Origin: Ophioderma brevispina
Lineage: Eukaryota; Echinodermata; Ophiuroidea; Amphilepidida; Ophiodermatidae
Length of the DNA: 64,000 bases
Assembly (NCBI GenBank): GCA_023653785.1
Contig: JAMKCH010007221.1
Coordinates: forward strand, 1 to 64,000
Direction: 5' to 3'
The notes beneath the pieces are model-generated. The model had not been told where the DNA came from, did not search any database, and was given only the letters and a program-made list of their open reading frames with translations. The translations under genes and the position numbers were made by a program. This document shows positions 23,700-35,569 of this stretch, in pieces; position 1 is the stretch's first letter; each line of letters starts with the position of its first letter.

Positions 23700-24640
23700 C
23701 AGCTTTTTGACCCCTGTAAACCGTCTTTTTATTGTAATCAAATTTTAAGCAATTTTAAGCGTGGCGACACAATTTTGAATTTGACAACTGATATAAATAA
23801 GTAGGGACATGCAAGCGCTAGGTGATCTTCGAAGCAAATCCGGAAAAATGCATTGCGGGAATCTTGCATATAGACCTACAAAGGTCGGATTTATTTGTTA
23901 TAGTGCCCTCTATGCCATTCCCCATAGAGAGACGGTTCACTAATTTTTAAAAAATTCACATATTTGCCCACCATGAAGTTTTCATAAAATTTACCACATG
24001 CAGTCTGGGTGGGAATAAATAATCTGAATTAGTAGGCCTACAAGTGGTCGCCCTTTAAAATTTTTTGTTTTATTCACCCTGTTTGTCATAATAATGATAC
24101 TTTCAAACAGTTGGGAGGAACTGTGCCTAAAATCACGAATGCACCTTCAAAACTTACAGCAAACCATAAAACTCGTGGGATATAACTTTAAATACAATTT
24201 ATTTGTTATTTTGGTTATTTATGATTATTGCCAGCCGTGTATTCACAGTTTATTTCTACAATCAATACACTTTATTATCTTGTTCCAATTGACATAATTT
24301 CAACCTGAAAGCCAAAGTTTCAAAAGTAGTGAACGAAATCTGACAAAACCCTAGGCAGAATGTAGAAATTAAAAGGGGTTTAAAATCTGGCACCAATTGG
24401 GCTCACTTTATTTAAACTTATTTTTACTGGAAAACATAATTGGTCACATTCTCATATAGACCAAACTTGGAATGACATTATGACGAAAAATACGTTGTTT
24501 CAGCCAGGCGTGGGCCCGTGTTTTGGACAGTTAGTGACCTTCTGAATAGCAATAATCGTGTTCTGCCTGATTCTGATTAATCTTCTGCTCTTGCCAATGG
24601 TTTCTGCCAATTTTTCACAGACACAGTCAAGAACATTCGC
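23700..24640. other. Region between the divergent genes, nothing recognised
   Basis: AT-rich with no clear gene. The 67-codon frame at 24094-24297 lacks motifs and splice context. Confidence 0.4.
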
Positions 24641-24644
24641 AATT

Positions 24645-24873
24645 TCATGCATGCATACCGTGCATGCATACCTGCAATGCATACGTGCATCATACCGTGC
24701 ATGCCTACCGTGCATGCAAACCGTGCATGCTACGGCATACCGGTACCTTCCGCAATTTCACATGCCTGCATTACCTGCATGCATACCGTGCATGCATACC
24801 GTGGCATGCATACCGTGCATGCATACCGTGCATGCATACCGTGCATGCATACCGTGCCTTCTACCGTGCAGAC
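24645..24873. repeat. Minisatellite of 13-bp TACCGTGCATGCA units
   Basis: Head-to-tail copies of TACCGTGCATGCA, with variants, arranged in two blocks. Each block is introduced by CGCAATTTCA (near 24638 and 24751). Each unit contains the self-complementary TGCATGCA, so the array is open in several frames on both strands (Cys/His/Met-rich). These frames are artefacts of the repeat. Confidence 0.95.
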
Positions 24874-24879
24874 GGAATA

Positions 24880-26390
24880 AAGCGTGTAATCCATGGGATT
24901 CTGTTTTGTTTTTCGTTTCGTTTGTTTTTTCGCAAATAGCAGTAAGCGCAATATAATCATTATGTTGTTTTTTTATTGTTGTTGTCCTTTATTTGCTGAA
25001 AAACACTCTGGTTTTGACTCGTTTGCCACAGAGTCATACAGCGTAATATATGCAATTGCATTGGACTCCGATGGAACCAATCTTGCTACATAAAATTTTT
25101 TGACTTGATTAAAGAGTGTTCCTTACAAAAGTTTACATTGAAAAAAATTGTGTTCACGAGCATACTTATCCGAGGATTCAGCGCTTTGCTCGAGAGATGG
25201 GACACGTCCCCTGCACCCATGCACCCATTTCCTCAAAGTGTGCCCCCCTTCTTTAAATTTCTGGATCCGCCACTGGTTTCAGAGTTCTTATCAGCTTAGT
25301 CATTTTAATGCGGCTTTAGTACAGCAATTTCTAATACAACAATGCAAAAAATGCCATCTTCGAGAAAAAATTGGGTCGTAGTTTGTTACACTTTGTGTGC
25401 CCGACATTCATTAGACTTGCGAGGAACTGAGGCATGTAATTCAGTCGAAGGTATACAATGATATATTAATAATTACTTCTTGTAACGATACGCTAACTGA
25501 ATCTTAAGACAAGGCAAATTCAATAACAAGCCAAGTAAGTGATGATGGGTCCAACGCCAACATGTCAATGTCTTTAAAACAATGAAAACAATGCAAAACT
25601 GCGACAGCAGTCGAATCACTTTGATCGCATGAGAAATCTTCGGTATAGATAGCAGAATATGGATATATTAATTAAATGTTAATTCCAAACTAGATTTGTT
25701 GCCCCAGGATGACCTTGAACCGTATCAGGGCTGTTGACCTAAAGGTCAGAATCTTGCCAAACCACATTTTTTTAATCCTAATAATGGGACAACTATATTG
25801 GTATACATTTAAACACAATTTAACTTAATTTCAAAATTTACTCCTACACTAATCCCCCTTATTTTACAATGTTCTCACATTTCCCAGAGGTTCAGCACCT
25901 TGAAACTATAGAAACACATCTTCAAACCTTCTTCCCAAACTTCGAGAATAGGATTTTCACTTATAACCCCACTAAACTCGTTAAGACATTTTCGTGTAAA
26001 GTATACACTGATGCGTTAAGCAATAACGCGTTTATGTGTTTATATTTTATGATAAAATATTACCACGTATCTGAATTGGATTAACACTACGTGTTAACTC
26101 ATTGAGTTAACTCATAAGTATGAACCATTTAACACTTAGAGACAGCGGGTGTTTTACTATGCCATTTTAACTTTTCCTGTAAATGTTGTATAAGTTGCCC
26201 ATTCGTAGGAGCAAATGATCAATGTTGATATGTATAATGAAAATGTTAAATACAGTGTGAACATGTAAAAAATTGGTGTTGATTGCTTAATACATGTGCT
26301 GTTATGTTCAAAATGTTTTGCTAATATATCAAACGTACAAATGTGAAAATGTAAGCACCGCTGTTGATTTGCAAACACTGAATGTTAATA
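24880..26390. other. Intergenic with repeat debris
   Basis: No gene recognised. Around 25190-25280 a C-rich stretch ends in GGATCCGCCACTGG, which looks like one end of a CAGTGGCGGATCC-type transposon, but the partner end is not seen. Around 26080-26110 GTTAACTCATTGAGTTAACT is palindromic. Confidence 0.4.
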
Positions 26391-26397
26391 AAGTTAA

Positions 26398-26735
26398 AGG
26401 GGCATTTCGTGATCCACAGCCTCGTCCCCCCGACTTACCTAAAAAAATTTGAGATTTTTATATCATCTGAACCGTTAGCTTTAGTAATCCATGTGTGCCC
26501 AATCTTACGTGCAAATTAGGTCGCATCTGTAAGAAATTCGCAATTTTGTATTTTCTGTCCGTAAACGGACAGAAATTACAGCACAGTAGCCTACGGGACC
26601 GTGGGAAACGAGCAATTGCTCATAACACAAAACCGCAAGATCGGGATCACCTCAAATTTTGAGAATAAGCTTTTCTCAAGGATATCTAGTGATCAACGAA
26701 TAAAACAGAAGGTGCTGAAATCACGAAATGCCTCT
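26398..26735. mobile_element. MITE flanked by TTAA, AGGGGCATTTCGTGA ends
   Basis: The left end AGGGGCATTTCGTGA and the right end TCACGAAATGCCTCT are inverted repeats. TTAA stands directly outside both (26394-26397 and 26736-26739), the target duplication typical of piggyBac- and Kolobok-like elements. Internal marks such as TCTGAACC, GGACAGAAATTACAGCACAGTAGCC and TCTAGTGA recur at 22185-22400, 23420-23690 and 52465-52790, so it is a multi-copy family. (The longer mark spans about 26569-26592.). Confidence 0.85.
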
Positions 26736-27965
26736 TTAAAGATGAACACCATAAATGTGTTTATTAAGTGTTGTTCACCTATTAATGCGTTTGTGTGTTC
26801 AAATAATGAATACTTTCATATGGAAATAGTTGAACATGTGTGTTAATGTCAATATCAAGAGATAATGTCAGTGAACAAAAGCAATGAATTTCAAAACCAC
26901 TGTGAATGAGCCACATTGGTGATTCCATCAACTTCCATCAGACCTGACATACCATTTGGTGGCCTGCAAAGGGGGCAGGCTGTGATGGTGTGGCCAGCTA
27001 TCTACTCTTTCGGCCAAACCCATTTGAACATACTGGCCTTAAAAGCCTCGACACCACTACGCAATCCACAGGCAACACTCAACTTTACCTGGGAGCGTGC
27101 TGGTCGCGCGGATCATTGTTAAAGTTCTGCAGTTGAGGATGAAAGGTTTGAAAATTGCTTGGTATTCGCTTGGCCGCCACAACGCCTGAAAATCAGTTTC
27201 TTATGTTTTTTTTTTGCATTTGAACCACCTCAGACTCGGTATAATTTGGGAGTTAAAAAATTATCCGAAAATCTTTTTTTTTTTTCCGTTGAGTTTTATA
27301 TGAGATCGTGAGTAATGTGTGGTGGGTTTTTTGCTTTTTTTCTTGGTTTGTCTTTATATGTGTGGTTTATATAGTTACACAGAGGTATAAGGATACAAAT
27401 CATTTGGCATTTCTTCTAATGAAACATTTTTAGCACTGGTAGAATAAATTACAGAGCAAAAAGTTTAGAATAAATTGAAACAGAGTGGAATAAAAAAGTC
27501 TGTCAATAATCAGGCCATATAACAACATTTTTGGTCACTAATATTCATATCATGGCTCCGTGAGCTTCCGTATATGGTATGATAATTTTTTAATAATCAA
27601 GGTGATCTAATGTCAAGGTAACAAAAGGCACATTTCGTAGCCGCCATTAATTTATCGAGACAAAAAAATATTCAATTTTGTGTTTTGCAAGATTCACTTT
27701 GACAGAATTGAAACCAATTACGTGCGATTGGGGACTCGATTGTTACTTTAGTTCTTACAGAAGTAATGCCAGGAGTAGTATTGTTAAGACAATTTGAATG
27801 CAAATTTCAACAGAAGAAGACCGAAGACTGAAACGAGCTGAAGGCACTTGGGCTGATGATCGTTATATATCTTGAGATAAATGATTATAATGTGACAACA
27901 CTGAATTTAGACAACCAAGTTCTGCAAAAATATGTACTATGTATCAATTTTTTGACAACATACAC

Positions 27966-28438
27966 CTGTTAAAATTTTCTGTAAATTTAACGAACCATCA
28001 AATTGTCGGAATGCTTTCTTAAATGCACATAAAACAACAAAATTGTGATAAGAAATACTCTCTTGGAACTTTCATGTGATAATTTTTCATACATGTGAAT
28101 TTTTGTGAGTTTTTATATACGCGCCATTATACAATCATTCAAACAAAAATTGACTTTGTTACTTACGGAAAATTTAACGAAATTTCTGGCAGCAAACTTC
28201 CAACAAACACAAACTTCCGTATTTTTTTCAAATGACGGGAATTCTATTCAAAATACCAATGTTTTTCCTTAATCTGAGGCAAATTTCCGTAAAAATAAAG
28301 TGGCCTGTAAAAGTTCCGCTAATTGACAAAAGCTTCTATAATTTACGGAAAATGTTTTTATAACTACTGAAAACGTCTGGAAATTTCGCTGCCAAATTTC
28401 CTATTTTTTCCGTAAATTTACAGATATATTTTTAACAG
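27966..28438. mobile_element. MITE with CTGTTAAAA ends, relative of 20469-20829
   Basis: The left end is CTGTTAAAATTTTCTGTAAA. The right end in reverse is CTGTTAAAAATATATCTGTA. The interior repeats ACGGAAAATTT and TTTCTGGCAGC, as in the element at 20469. No coding frame. Confidence 0.7.
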
Positions 28439-29064
28439 TTAATGCATCTAGGTGGCGAGTGTGAATCTGGTTATTGCATGAACCCTTCATATTTAAATTA
28501 TTACGAAAATAATCCTAATGCCATAAAGAGAGTCGTTGAACTATTCCGTGCAGTGAACTATAGAAGTATGGCGCACTAAAAACTCCGAATTACGTAAGTA
28601 CATATGGCGATAACACGATGCACAAAACAGGCACGGCTGGATTTCTTTTTGATTTCATCAGAACTGAATGCAAATGTCAGTAAGTGTGATAAAATGCCAG
28701 GCCAGGTTATGGCACGGAATTTTGGTGATAGTGGGCATGATCAGGGCTACTGGAAGTTCAAAAATTCTCTCTTAAAGGACAGAGAATTTGTTAATTTAGT
28801 AATTAAAGAAAACTATCAAAGAAGTTGTGGGTAACTACGCAGCAACACCATAATGCAGAACTCATCTGGGTCTAGTTCATCTAGATATTCTACTTATTAT
28901 TATAAATGACCAATTATTATTTGAAATGATATTTTTTGAAATTAGAGCTAAAACGATGTCTTATTCTGCCTAAAAACAAAAAAGAATATGATTGGAAAGG
29001 AACTTGATCTGAAATTTAAAAAAATTATTTGCTAATATTTCTTCCGGATGGTCATAAAGAGTGA

Positions 29065-29310
29065 CGTTTTCAATTTTAGCGAGTGAATGTCGCCACTCCT
29101 ATAAGATTTAAAAGGAGGGACAACACCAGTTAGAGTGGTGTTCCTTCTCACTCTTTTTCGAGTGAAAGTTCAGTGATTTCTCTCTTTTTGGAGTGGATTA
29201 ACCAACACATGCAACTATTTTTGAGTGGTTTACACTCTTTTTCGATTGAATTAAGATTCACTCGTTTTTTCACTCTTTTTACATTTAGAGAGTAAATGAT
29301 GAAAAGTACG
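29065..29310. repeat. Repeat of CACTCTTTTTCGAGTGA motifs
   Basis: GAGTG and CACTC blocks alternate, for example CACTCTTTTTCGAGTGAAA near 29150 and a variant near 29233. The region folds on itself in several places. Probably a decayed MITE. Ends not defined. Confidence 0.5.
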
Positions 29311-29319
29311 ATCAACGTT

Positions 29320-30100
29320 AACTGAACACACACTAAGCTCAAGATTTATCTATTTTTGAACGAGGATATAGGTATTTTGTGTTTACGTTATGAAAAACAA
29401 TACTCATCTGAATCAGGGAAGTGATAACACCTGAAATATTTTCAACTGCGTGAAAATATAACAATATCCCCGCACTCCTATCTAGGGTGAAACGAAATCT
29501 CAAGTATTTGTCTCCCCCGCATACCGGGCCGTTTGTTGAAAGTCTGTAGCTCCATAGTTTGCTGAAGTCTACGTGTATCCATTGGTCACTTATATTGTGG
29601 AAAGGAAATTGAGGTGATATTTTATTCATTTTCAAGAAAAATGTACCAGTTTTATTTGCTGGAACAGGCGGTTATATGATATTAATAATTTATTATGAAT
29701 TTAGACTTGGTTTTACCCCAGTGCCCTACGAAACAACATGCCCCATAGTATGTTTGTGTTATGTCAATTGTACTGCTGATATCGTAAAAAAATGTGTTAA
29801 AAGTGTATCATACGCATTATGTGTTTAACACTTGTATTAACACATCAACATCTGACCATGTTTATCTAGTAAAGCAAATATTCAACAAAACCGAGATGTT
29901 AATGTGTCTACACACATGCATTTGTAAATATTTTCATGAATTAAAAGAATAGTTTCTTAGAAATCTGTTTGAAAAAGGTTAGAAATTTGCTCGCAAAAGG
30001 TCGATTCTATTTTGTGGGAAGACAGTTACTTCTGTACGATTAGCGTAAAATGTTATTACACCTTCACCATACTGGAGTTTAATGCTGTAAAAATAACATA
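29320..30100. other. Upstream region of the plus-strand gene
   Basis: No gene recognised. The 98-codon minus-strand frame at 29339-29635 lacks motifs. The block GTGTTTAACACTTGTATTAACAC at about 29820-29842 is palindromic. (Core written as GTGTTTAACAC.). Confidence 0.4.
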
Positions 30101-30114
30101 TGGCTTGAAGGCCA

Positions 30115-30122
30115 TATAAAAG
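30115..30122 (+). promoter_or_regulatory. TATA box of the plus-strand gene
   Basis: TATAAAAG about 118 bases before the ATG at 30240, within a small inverted repeat (CATATGGC ... GCCATATA). This predicts a transcript start near 30145 and a leader of about 95 bases. The placement mirrors the TATA boxes of the minus-strand gene. Confidence 0.55.
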
Positions 30123-30239
30123 TTGAGGGATACGTTTAAAATTTCATTACGATCAAGGCCGTGACGGTCGGAATAGCTAGGAAACTGGTCGAAAACGACT
30201 TTAGATCACTTGGAAAGTCCTTCAACTCATCAGTTCAAA

Positions 30240-30314
30240 ATGGAGGTGTGTCTCCGTATCGCTGTTGTCATGCTGTTGGCGTCTTCCGCATGGCACATAG
30301 CTGAAAATAAAGCG
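30240..30314 (+). CDS. Plus-strand secreted-protein gene, exon 1 (signal peptide)
   Basis: ATG at 30240 in the context CAAAATGG opens 25 codons: MEVCLRIAVVMLLASSAW, ending AENKA. This is a textbook secretory signal. The exon aligns with the minus-strand signal exon at 22594-22671 in length, in its SAW.HIA end and in its splice position. The donor here reads GCAAGT, so the intron would be of the rare GC-AG type, at the exact position of GTGAGT in the paralogue. It ends in phase 0. The next exon I can prove (35498) needs phase 1, so a linking exon within 30.3-35.5 kb is expected but was not found. Confidence 0.6.
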
Positions 30315-30319
30315 GCAAG

Positions 30320-31380
30320 TATTCTAGTTCGTTAAAGATTCGTTTTATAGAGCGCCGATTATTATATTACACACCCATATGACGCGTGTGCAAATGTAAA
30401 ATGGTGCAGCTATTCAAGTTTCGAGGGTCAGAACTATAACTATCATATTAAAACTTGAAAAGGTGGACTTTGCACAGCAGGAAACATATAATTAGACGCT
30501 TGCATCTTTTAAAATAATATTAACATATGACCCTTGACTAAAGTGCGTCATCCCTTTTTACATTTTTGGCCATAGCGTCCTCGTTTTATGTTTGGTGTAA
30601 TAACAAACTATGCATTTTTAATTCCATATGAATCAGGGGATCAATTGGACCATGATAATGATTCCTTGGAAAAGTATTCTTTGCCCAAAGGAAAAACATC
30701 AACCATCTATCAGGCAAATCCTTCAACTTGTTCCCATAGTTTGGTCATGGATCAATAGGCTTGTTCTCGTAACCGACCGGGGGGGGTCTGTGGGTCAGTT
30801 CCCAAAATTAGAGAATTTCGACCAATTTCATCTAGATTTGGGCACAATTACATGGGTAATTCTTTTCGTGCATTTCGTCAGTTCCAGACTTATTGGAGCA
30901 AATCACCGAGACGACTTTTTTTACGGATCGGGTATTTACGATTTTGGATTTTTGCCCCCCCCCCCCCTTCCCCCTCCCCCCCCCCCCCCGGACGACTGCC
31001 TCGGTAAGCCACTGGATCCTCTACCATATTAAATGTTTTTTTGTAATTCTCAGTTCAGGTGATCATTCTTTCAGTTTCGGAGACGTAGACTTATCTTAAT
31101 CAACGCAGTTATATGAATGTAAGTCAATCACCACCGGAATTGGTACCAATGCCACCACATATAGATTATCTTGTCAACATATCATTTATTGGCAAAATTA
31201 ATGACATCATCCAAATGTATCTTTAAAATCTTTTCTTTGCTGTGTCGTCGGCACAAGCATTGCGTGAGACAACATACTATATTCAAATTCTGTATGTCCG
31301 GCCGTGTGTATGTACATCTTATGTGTGTTTACCATGTTTCGGGAACCTTTTCTCCAAATTTCTCTTGTGCATGGACACCT
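30320..31380. other. Putative intron 1 of the plus-strand gene, first part
   Basis: C-rich tract at about 30956-30989. Two overlapping open stretches exist near 30570-30760. One encodes ESGDQLDHDNDSLEKYSLPK, which faintly recalls the acidic part of the minus-strand exon 3, but no convincing splice sites bound it. Confidence 0.35.
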
Positions 31381-31383
31381 TAA

Positions 31384-31579
31384 TAGACCGTATTCAAAAT
31401 TACGTCAGCCCAACCAGCCCTGTTGGTGGACAATGCATACATTCCGCCTAATACAATCGAATCCAGTGTTAGCGATTGCACAGGGATCATGTGTGACAGA
31501 TGCATTTATTGTAGTACTCTGGAATGCGTCTCAATACTTGTCCACCAACATGGCTTGAGCTATTGAATCGAAGGTTCTA
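31384..31579. mobile_element. MITE family with TAGACCGTATTCAA ends, copy 1
   Basis: The left end TAGACCGTATTCAA and the right end (reverse: TAGAACCTTCGATTCAATA) are diverged inverted repeats. Internal blocks TGTTGGTGGACAA near the left and TTGTCCACCAACA near the right pair with each other. The centre holds GATTGCACAGGGATCATG. Same family as 62071-62239 and 63745-63924. The three short frames crossing it are spurious. Confidence 0.85.
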
Positions 31580-31849
31580 TTTCCAATTACCACTAAACTC
31601 TGGCTCAAGCTCAGTTGACTAAACTCGTTTGCTTACATACAAGGTCAAAGTAGTCAAGACAGATATCGTATAGTCAAAAACATTTGTTTTTAATTTCGTC
31701 ATACTTTTTTGGATTATGTCAACCATCTATTAACAGATATACTAGTATGAGTAATTGATAATCCAATATCTTGAAGTGTCATATTGACCCTAATGTTTGC
31801 ATTTTAACCCTATGTTTAATTTAAAAACAAAATGTCACAAATAAGCTTT

Positions 31850-32850
31850 TATTGTTCAAAGAAATGGTATCTCATAAAGAATTTATAATAATTATGGATG
31901 ATATAAAATATTAAAAAGATTTTAACTAATAAGTTCAAAATCTTGCAAGGTGGCTATTTTGGCTGCCATCTTACATTTTAAAGTGTGTTAACCTACTAGA
32001 AATAAAATTATGAGTTTCTGAAATGGTGCAAGTATATATTCTACCATATTTTAATTTTACACTCTTTGATGGTCCTTGGATGCTATAATATAATTGGTAT
32101 GGCACTTCTAGTTTGAAAGGTTTTGGAAAGTGGTCATTTTGAAATGTAGCATGTGGATACAAAACTGTACACTATTATTTTCTATTAAGGGGAAAGACAT
32201 ATTTTTTCGTACTTTAGTGCCACTTTGATTGGAACTTTGGGATAACACGTATGACATTTATAAGATTTTAAAATCACATGTATGTGAAGGTGGCCATATC
32301 GGCGGCTCTCTTAAACTTTGTTGACTCAAAACAAAGTTGCCGATAATGGGTTCTTACATAGACATTTTATCTCATACTCAATAGTAGCTCAGTCTTTAAT
32401 TTACCCTTCTTAAACCTTAAATGTTTTGGATAACATAACGAATATATATTATTGATAATTTGCTAGGTTTAACGTCAACCAACTTGACTTATGAGGGTCA
32501 AGGTTAACAGCAAATTGCCATGCAGAATTTTTTAAACATCAAGGCATAAGGCTATCTCATATTCTAATGAATCATCCTAATGATATCAGTAAAGCCTATA
32601 TACAACAGGTATCTTGTATTTAGGTTTTAAGATCTTTGACGATGGCCATATGGCCCATCTTGAAATGGGATCACCTAACAAAGCAATATGGCCAGATATG
32701 ACTATGTAATTGTCAGAAACATTATAATTTACAATTTGTATTTCTGTATGAATGTACCTAACATATTACATAAATATGGTATCTTAAAACGTTTTAAAGA
32801 TTTTTTGAAGGTGACCTACAATGGCCACCATCTAAATTTTTTTAGCTATT
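31850..32850. repeat. Degenerate repeat array with GCCATCTT-type motifs
   Basis: Diverged repeats share the order GGTATCTCAT ... TTTTAAGATTT ... AAGGTGGCCATATTGGC-CCATCTT. They are recognisable at about 31865-31980, 32265-32315, 32620-32660 and 32780-32830. Related motifs recur at 56160-56350 and 61110-61290. Non-coding. Confidence 0.5.
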
Positions 32851-32859
32851 TGGAAAAAC

Positions 32860-35490
32860 CAAATTAGTAGATATTTTTTCATAAAAGCATGACAGGTAAC
32901 ATACATATATTCAGACTTCATTTGCACAGTTATCACAGTTTTTGCAGGCACCCAAAATGTTTGTGGATATAACATTGCTATGTGTTTCGTATGCAATATA
33001 TATGTAGAAGAGAGATATATATATAATACAATACAAAATATAATAAACAACAGTGTGAAAATCCTGGAGGAGTTGAATGATCATACCATAATGAAGGAAC
33101 ATACATCGATGACAACTTTTTAGGTGTAAAAGTACTGTCTTTATTTTTTAGACCAAATAACGCACCTCTTAAAAATAATTGTTACAAATAAAACTTACCA
33201 TTATCAACTTTATCACTGGCTTTTATACAGCTTTAATATACCACTCACTGACAATAAATACATGTAGACATGGCTTAAATATCATTTGAGTGGGGACATT
33301 TGCAAGTTGGCAGTCGTGTCATTCAAATGGGAATCCGGGATATGGGTAAAGCTGACTACTTGTTTAAAGGACGTACCGACCTATATTAAAGACACACTAT
33401 CAGTGTTTTAAAAATATTTGAAATTTGCAGGAAGGAATAGCTTCAAAGTGAGTCTGTAGAATTCTCATTAAGTTACCTTGTCCAGCTGTAGATTGACAAG
33501 AAAAGGAAGAAACGGCAAGTGTTCCAAGATACGATTCTCCTCAATTACGTGTGTAGTAAGGTCGTTTCGACAGTATTCCTAAAATCTCCGATTCTGTCCT
33601 TATTAGGTGGCTTCTGTACTTATCATTTGCAGGTATGTTAGGCTACCTACACTTGTTACGGACCTGCTGAATCTATTTTTGATGATTTTTTGATTGTAGA
33701 TTTAGCAATCACTGATAGGTCTTTAACCGATTGGAATTAATATTTGCAGCAAATATTAAAGCTAATGGTGAAATAGGCTTTCCGATGTTACCAAAATATA
33801 GAGATATGTTGATTTAAAAATTCAAAATGGCGGACACAATCAGGGTTCAAAGTTTTCTTACTAAGACTATGTAATATTATTCTACAGTATATGAACGTAC
33901 TCGTTTTTACATGTACTAAACTACATTATTTTATAATCTTGTTAAACCAGTGATGTCCCCAACTCGTCCAGGCTGTATTAAAACAATGATGTTTGGTATG
34001 CTATAAGAAAAGAACTTCTATGTTGACTCCTAGTGACTGATTGTAATATTATTTAACATTATTTTAGGCCGGTGGCCTCGATATACCAATGAATAAATTC
34101 TCTCCATTTGGAAGCTGAAAATGGGATAGAACTCGCGGATTAAATGGTCTTAAGACCAAGTGTCCTACACTTTATCCGTTAAGCCACATGTGAGCTTAAT
34201 TAAGACAGCAGGCAAGTTAAAAACTTAGTTTTTTTGATTTATTTTCAAAATAGCACTGAAACATCTCGGTTTCTAGATATAAACAAAATTTACAGAAATT
34301 TTGATGATTTTTTAAGATTGTCTATTGGTATTGTTTAAAGTTTTAATGTTCCAACTATCTTTCCTTGTTCATGAATTAAACCATTTCCCCCTCAAACTTT
34401 ATTTCAGTTCCCAAGCAGCTTTACGTCGGACACGTGATGAAGGCAATGTCGTAAGAGCCCGTTAAAGGTTATTATTCAGTATCGTGTATTTCTACATTAG
34501 TCACGCTCAAAGCTGACACACACTCGCTTAACATTATTGAGTAGCCGCATCTCAAGAGAAAATAAAACGTGCCATCAAACGGCTACCTGTTAACAGGTCA
34601 GGCTTAAGAAATCAACTTTTTCAATTCCATTTACATTTTTTTTCTTATTTCTCTCAATGTTTGATGTGACTGTGGGGGGCCGCGAATCATTTTAAGTGAT
34701 TTTTTAAAGGGTTAAAGGAGATAACAATTCTAGATTGTGAGGTAATATCCGTCAGTTTTAACGGAATAAAATTGCGTTTTAAAATTAGAGTTTTTTTTAC
34801 CCATATGAGTTAATAATGTAGTGTTTCGCCCCTCCTATGGATGTACCTGGCGCCGCCTGACATTGGTAATCGGCCCATATTCAAATCATTGTCTTAAAAC
34901 AAACATCTCCAAAAGCTGATCAAATCAATCACGGTCCGTTACTTGTTAATGATTGACAGAAAACACACGACACGAGAATTTAGTCCACCTTTCAAAAGAC
35001 GTGTTATAGGACCAGATGAGTAGTGGTGTGGTTTTCAAAACAATTAGATCTTTTTACTCTGACCCCCTATACAAAAATTAACCCCTTATTTTTTTTATAT
35101 TATTAAATTTCAGATTGTTGATTTTTCTAGACTTTTGACCACATTTACTCTGTGACAATTTAGAAGTATGATAACACAACCAATGTTTGTTGCAATTTTT
35201 TACATCAAAAAAACAATTGTCTGACTATAGGGTTGTCGCTAGCCGGGGTGGCCGGAGTCTATCGTGGTTGAATAATATAACCTTTTACGAACTAAAAGGA
35301 TCATGGGTCGTCAGTTGTGATCAATCGGGTCGACGTGGGATGGAGAAGCTTCACTTGACCAATGTTTAAATAATCGAATAAACGCCAATATTATTCCCAT
35401 GACTACACTATCTTCGCTCTCTTCACCATGTGTAACCATGTTTATAGTCTTCCTTTTTTCGCCTACTTTATGTGTATGCATATTTATCTT
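32860..35490. other. Putative intron 1 of the plus-strand gene, last part
   Basis: AT-rich, with a simple TA-rich patch near 33015. Two weak exon candidates were examined (33434-33450 and 34399-34441), but neither connects exon 1 to exon 2 in phase. No other gene is evident. Confidence 0.4.
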
Positions 35491-35497
35491 TAAACAG

Positions 35498-35560
35498 CAT
35501 CGTCGGAGAAACGTATTTATGCGATTAAAGAGTTAACTGGCGGCAAAGAAAAATTCGAAG
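35498..35560 (+). CDS. Plus-strand secreted-protein gene, exon 2
   Basis: A 63-nt exon with acceptor TATTTATCTTTAAACAG and donor GTAGGT. It is open only in phase 1 and leaves in phase 1. It encodes SSEKRIYAIKELTGGKEKFE, a charged segment ending in the same F(E/D)G as the minus-strand exon 2. The last 30 nt of the exon and the first 10 nt of the intron are similar in both genes. It joins the exon at 39228 in frame. No domain recognised. Confidence 0.6.
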
Positions 35561-35569
35561 GTAGGTTTA

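Noticed and set aside
24558..24956. Cys/His-rich frames and possible CRISPR-like array
   Set aside because: Head-to-tail 13-bp minisatellite without spacers; frames on both strands are artefacts.
30573..30760. Open stretch with SGDQLDHDNDSLEKY, faintly like the acidic part of the minus-strand exon 3
   Set aside because: No convincing splice sites and the similarity is very short.
33041..33112. Open stretch with KILEELNDHTIMKEH, faintly like the minus-strand exon 2
   Set aside because: Short similarity, no good donor, wrong phase; probably chance.
33434..33450. 17-nt micro-exon candidate between TTTGCAG and GTGAGT
   Set aside because: Its phase leads to a stop in exon 2 of the plus-strand gene.
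34399..34441. 43-nt exon candidate after TTTATTTCAG
   Set aside because: Weak donor, and neither readable phase links exon 1 to exon 2.
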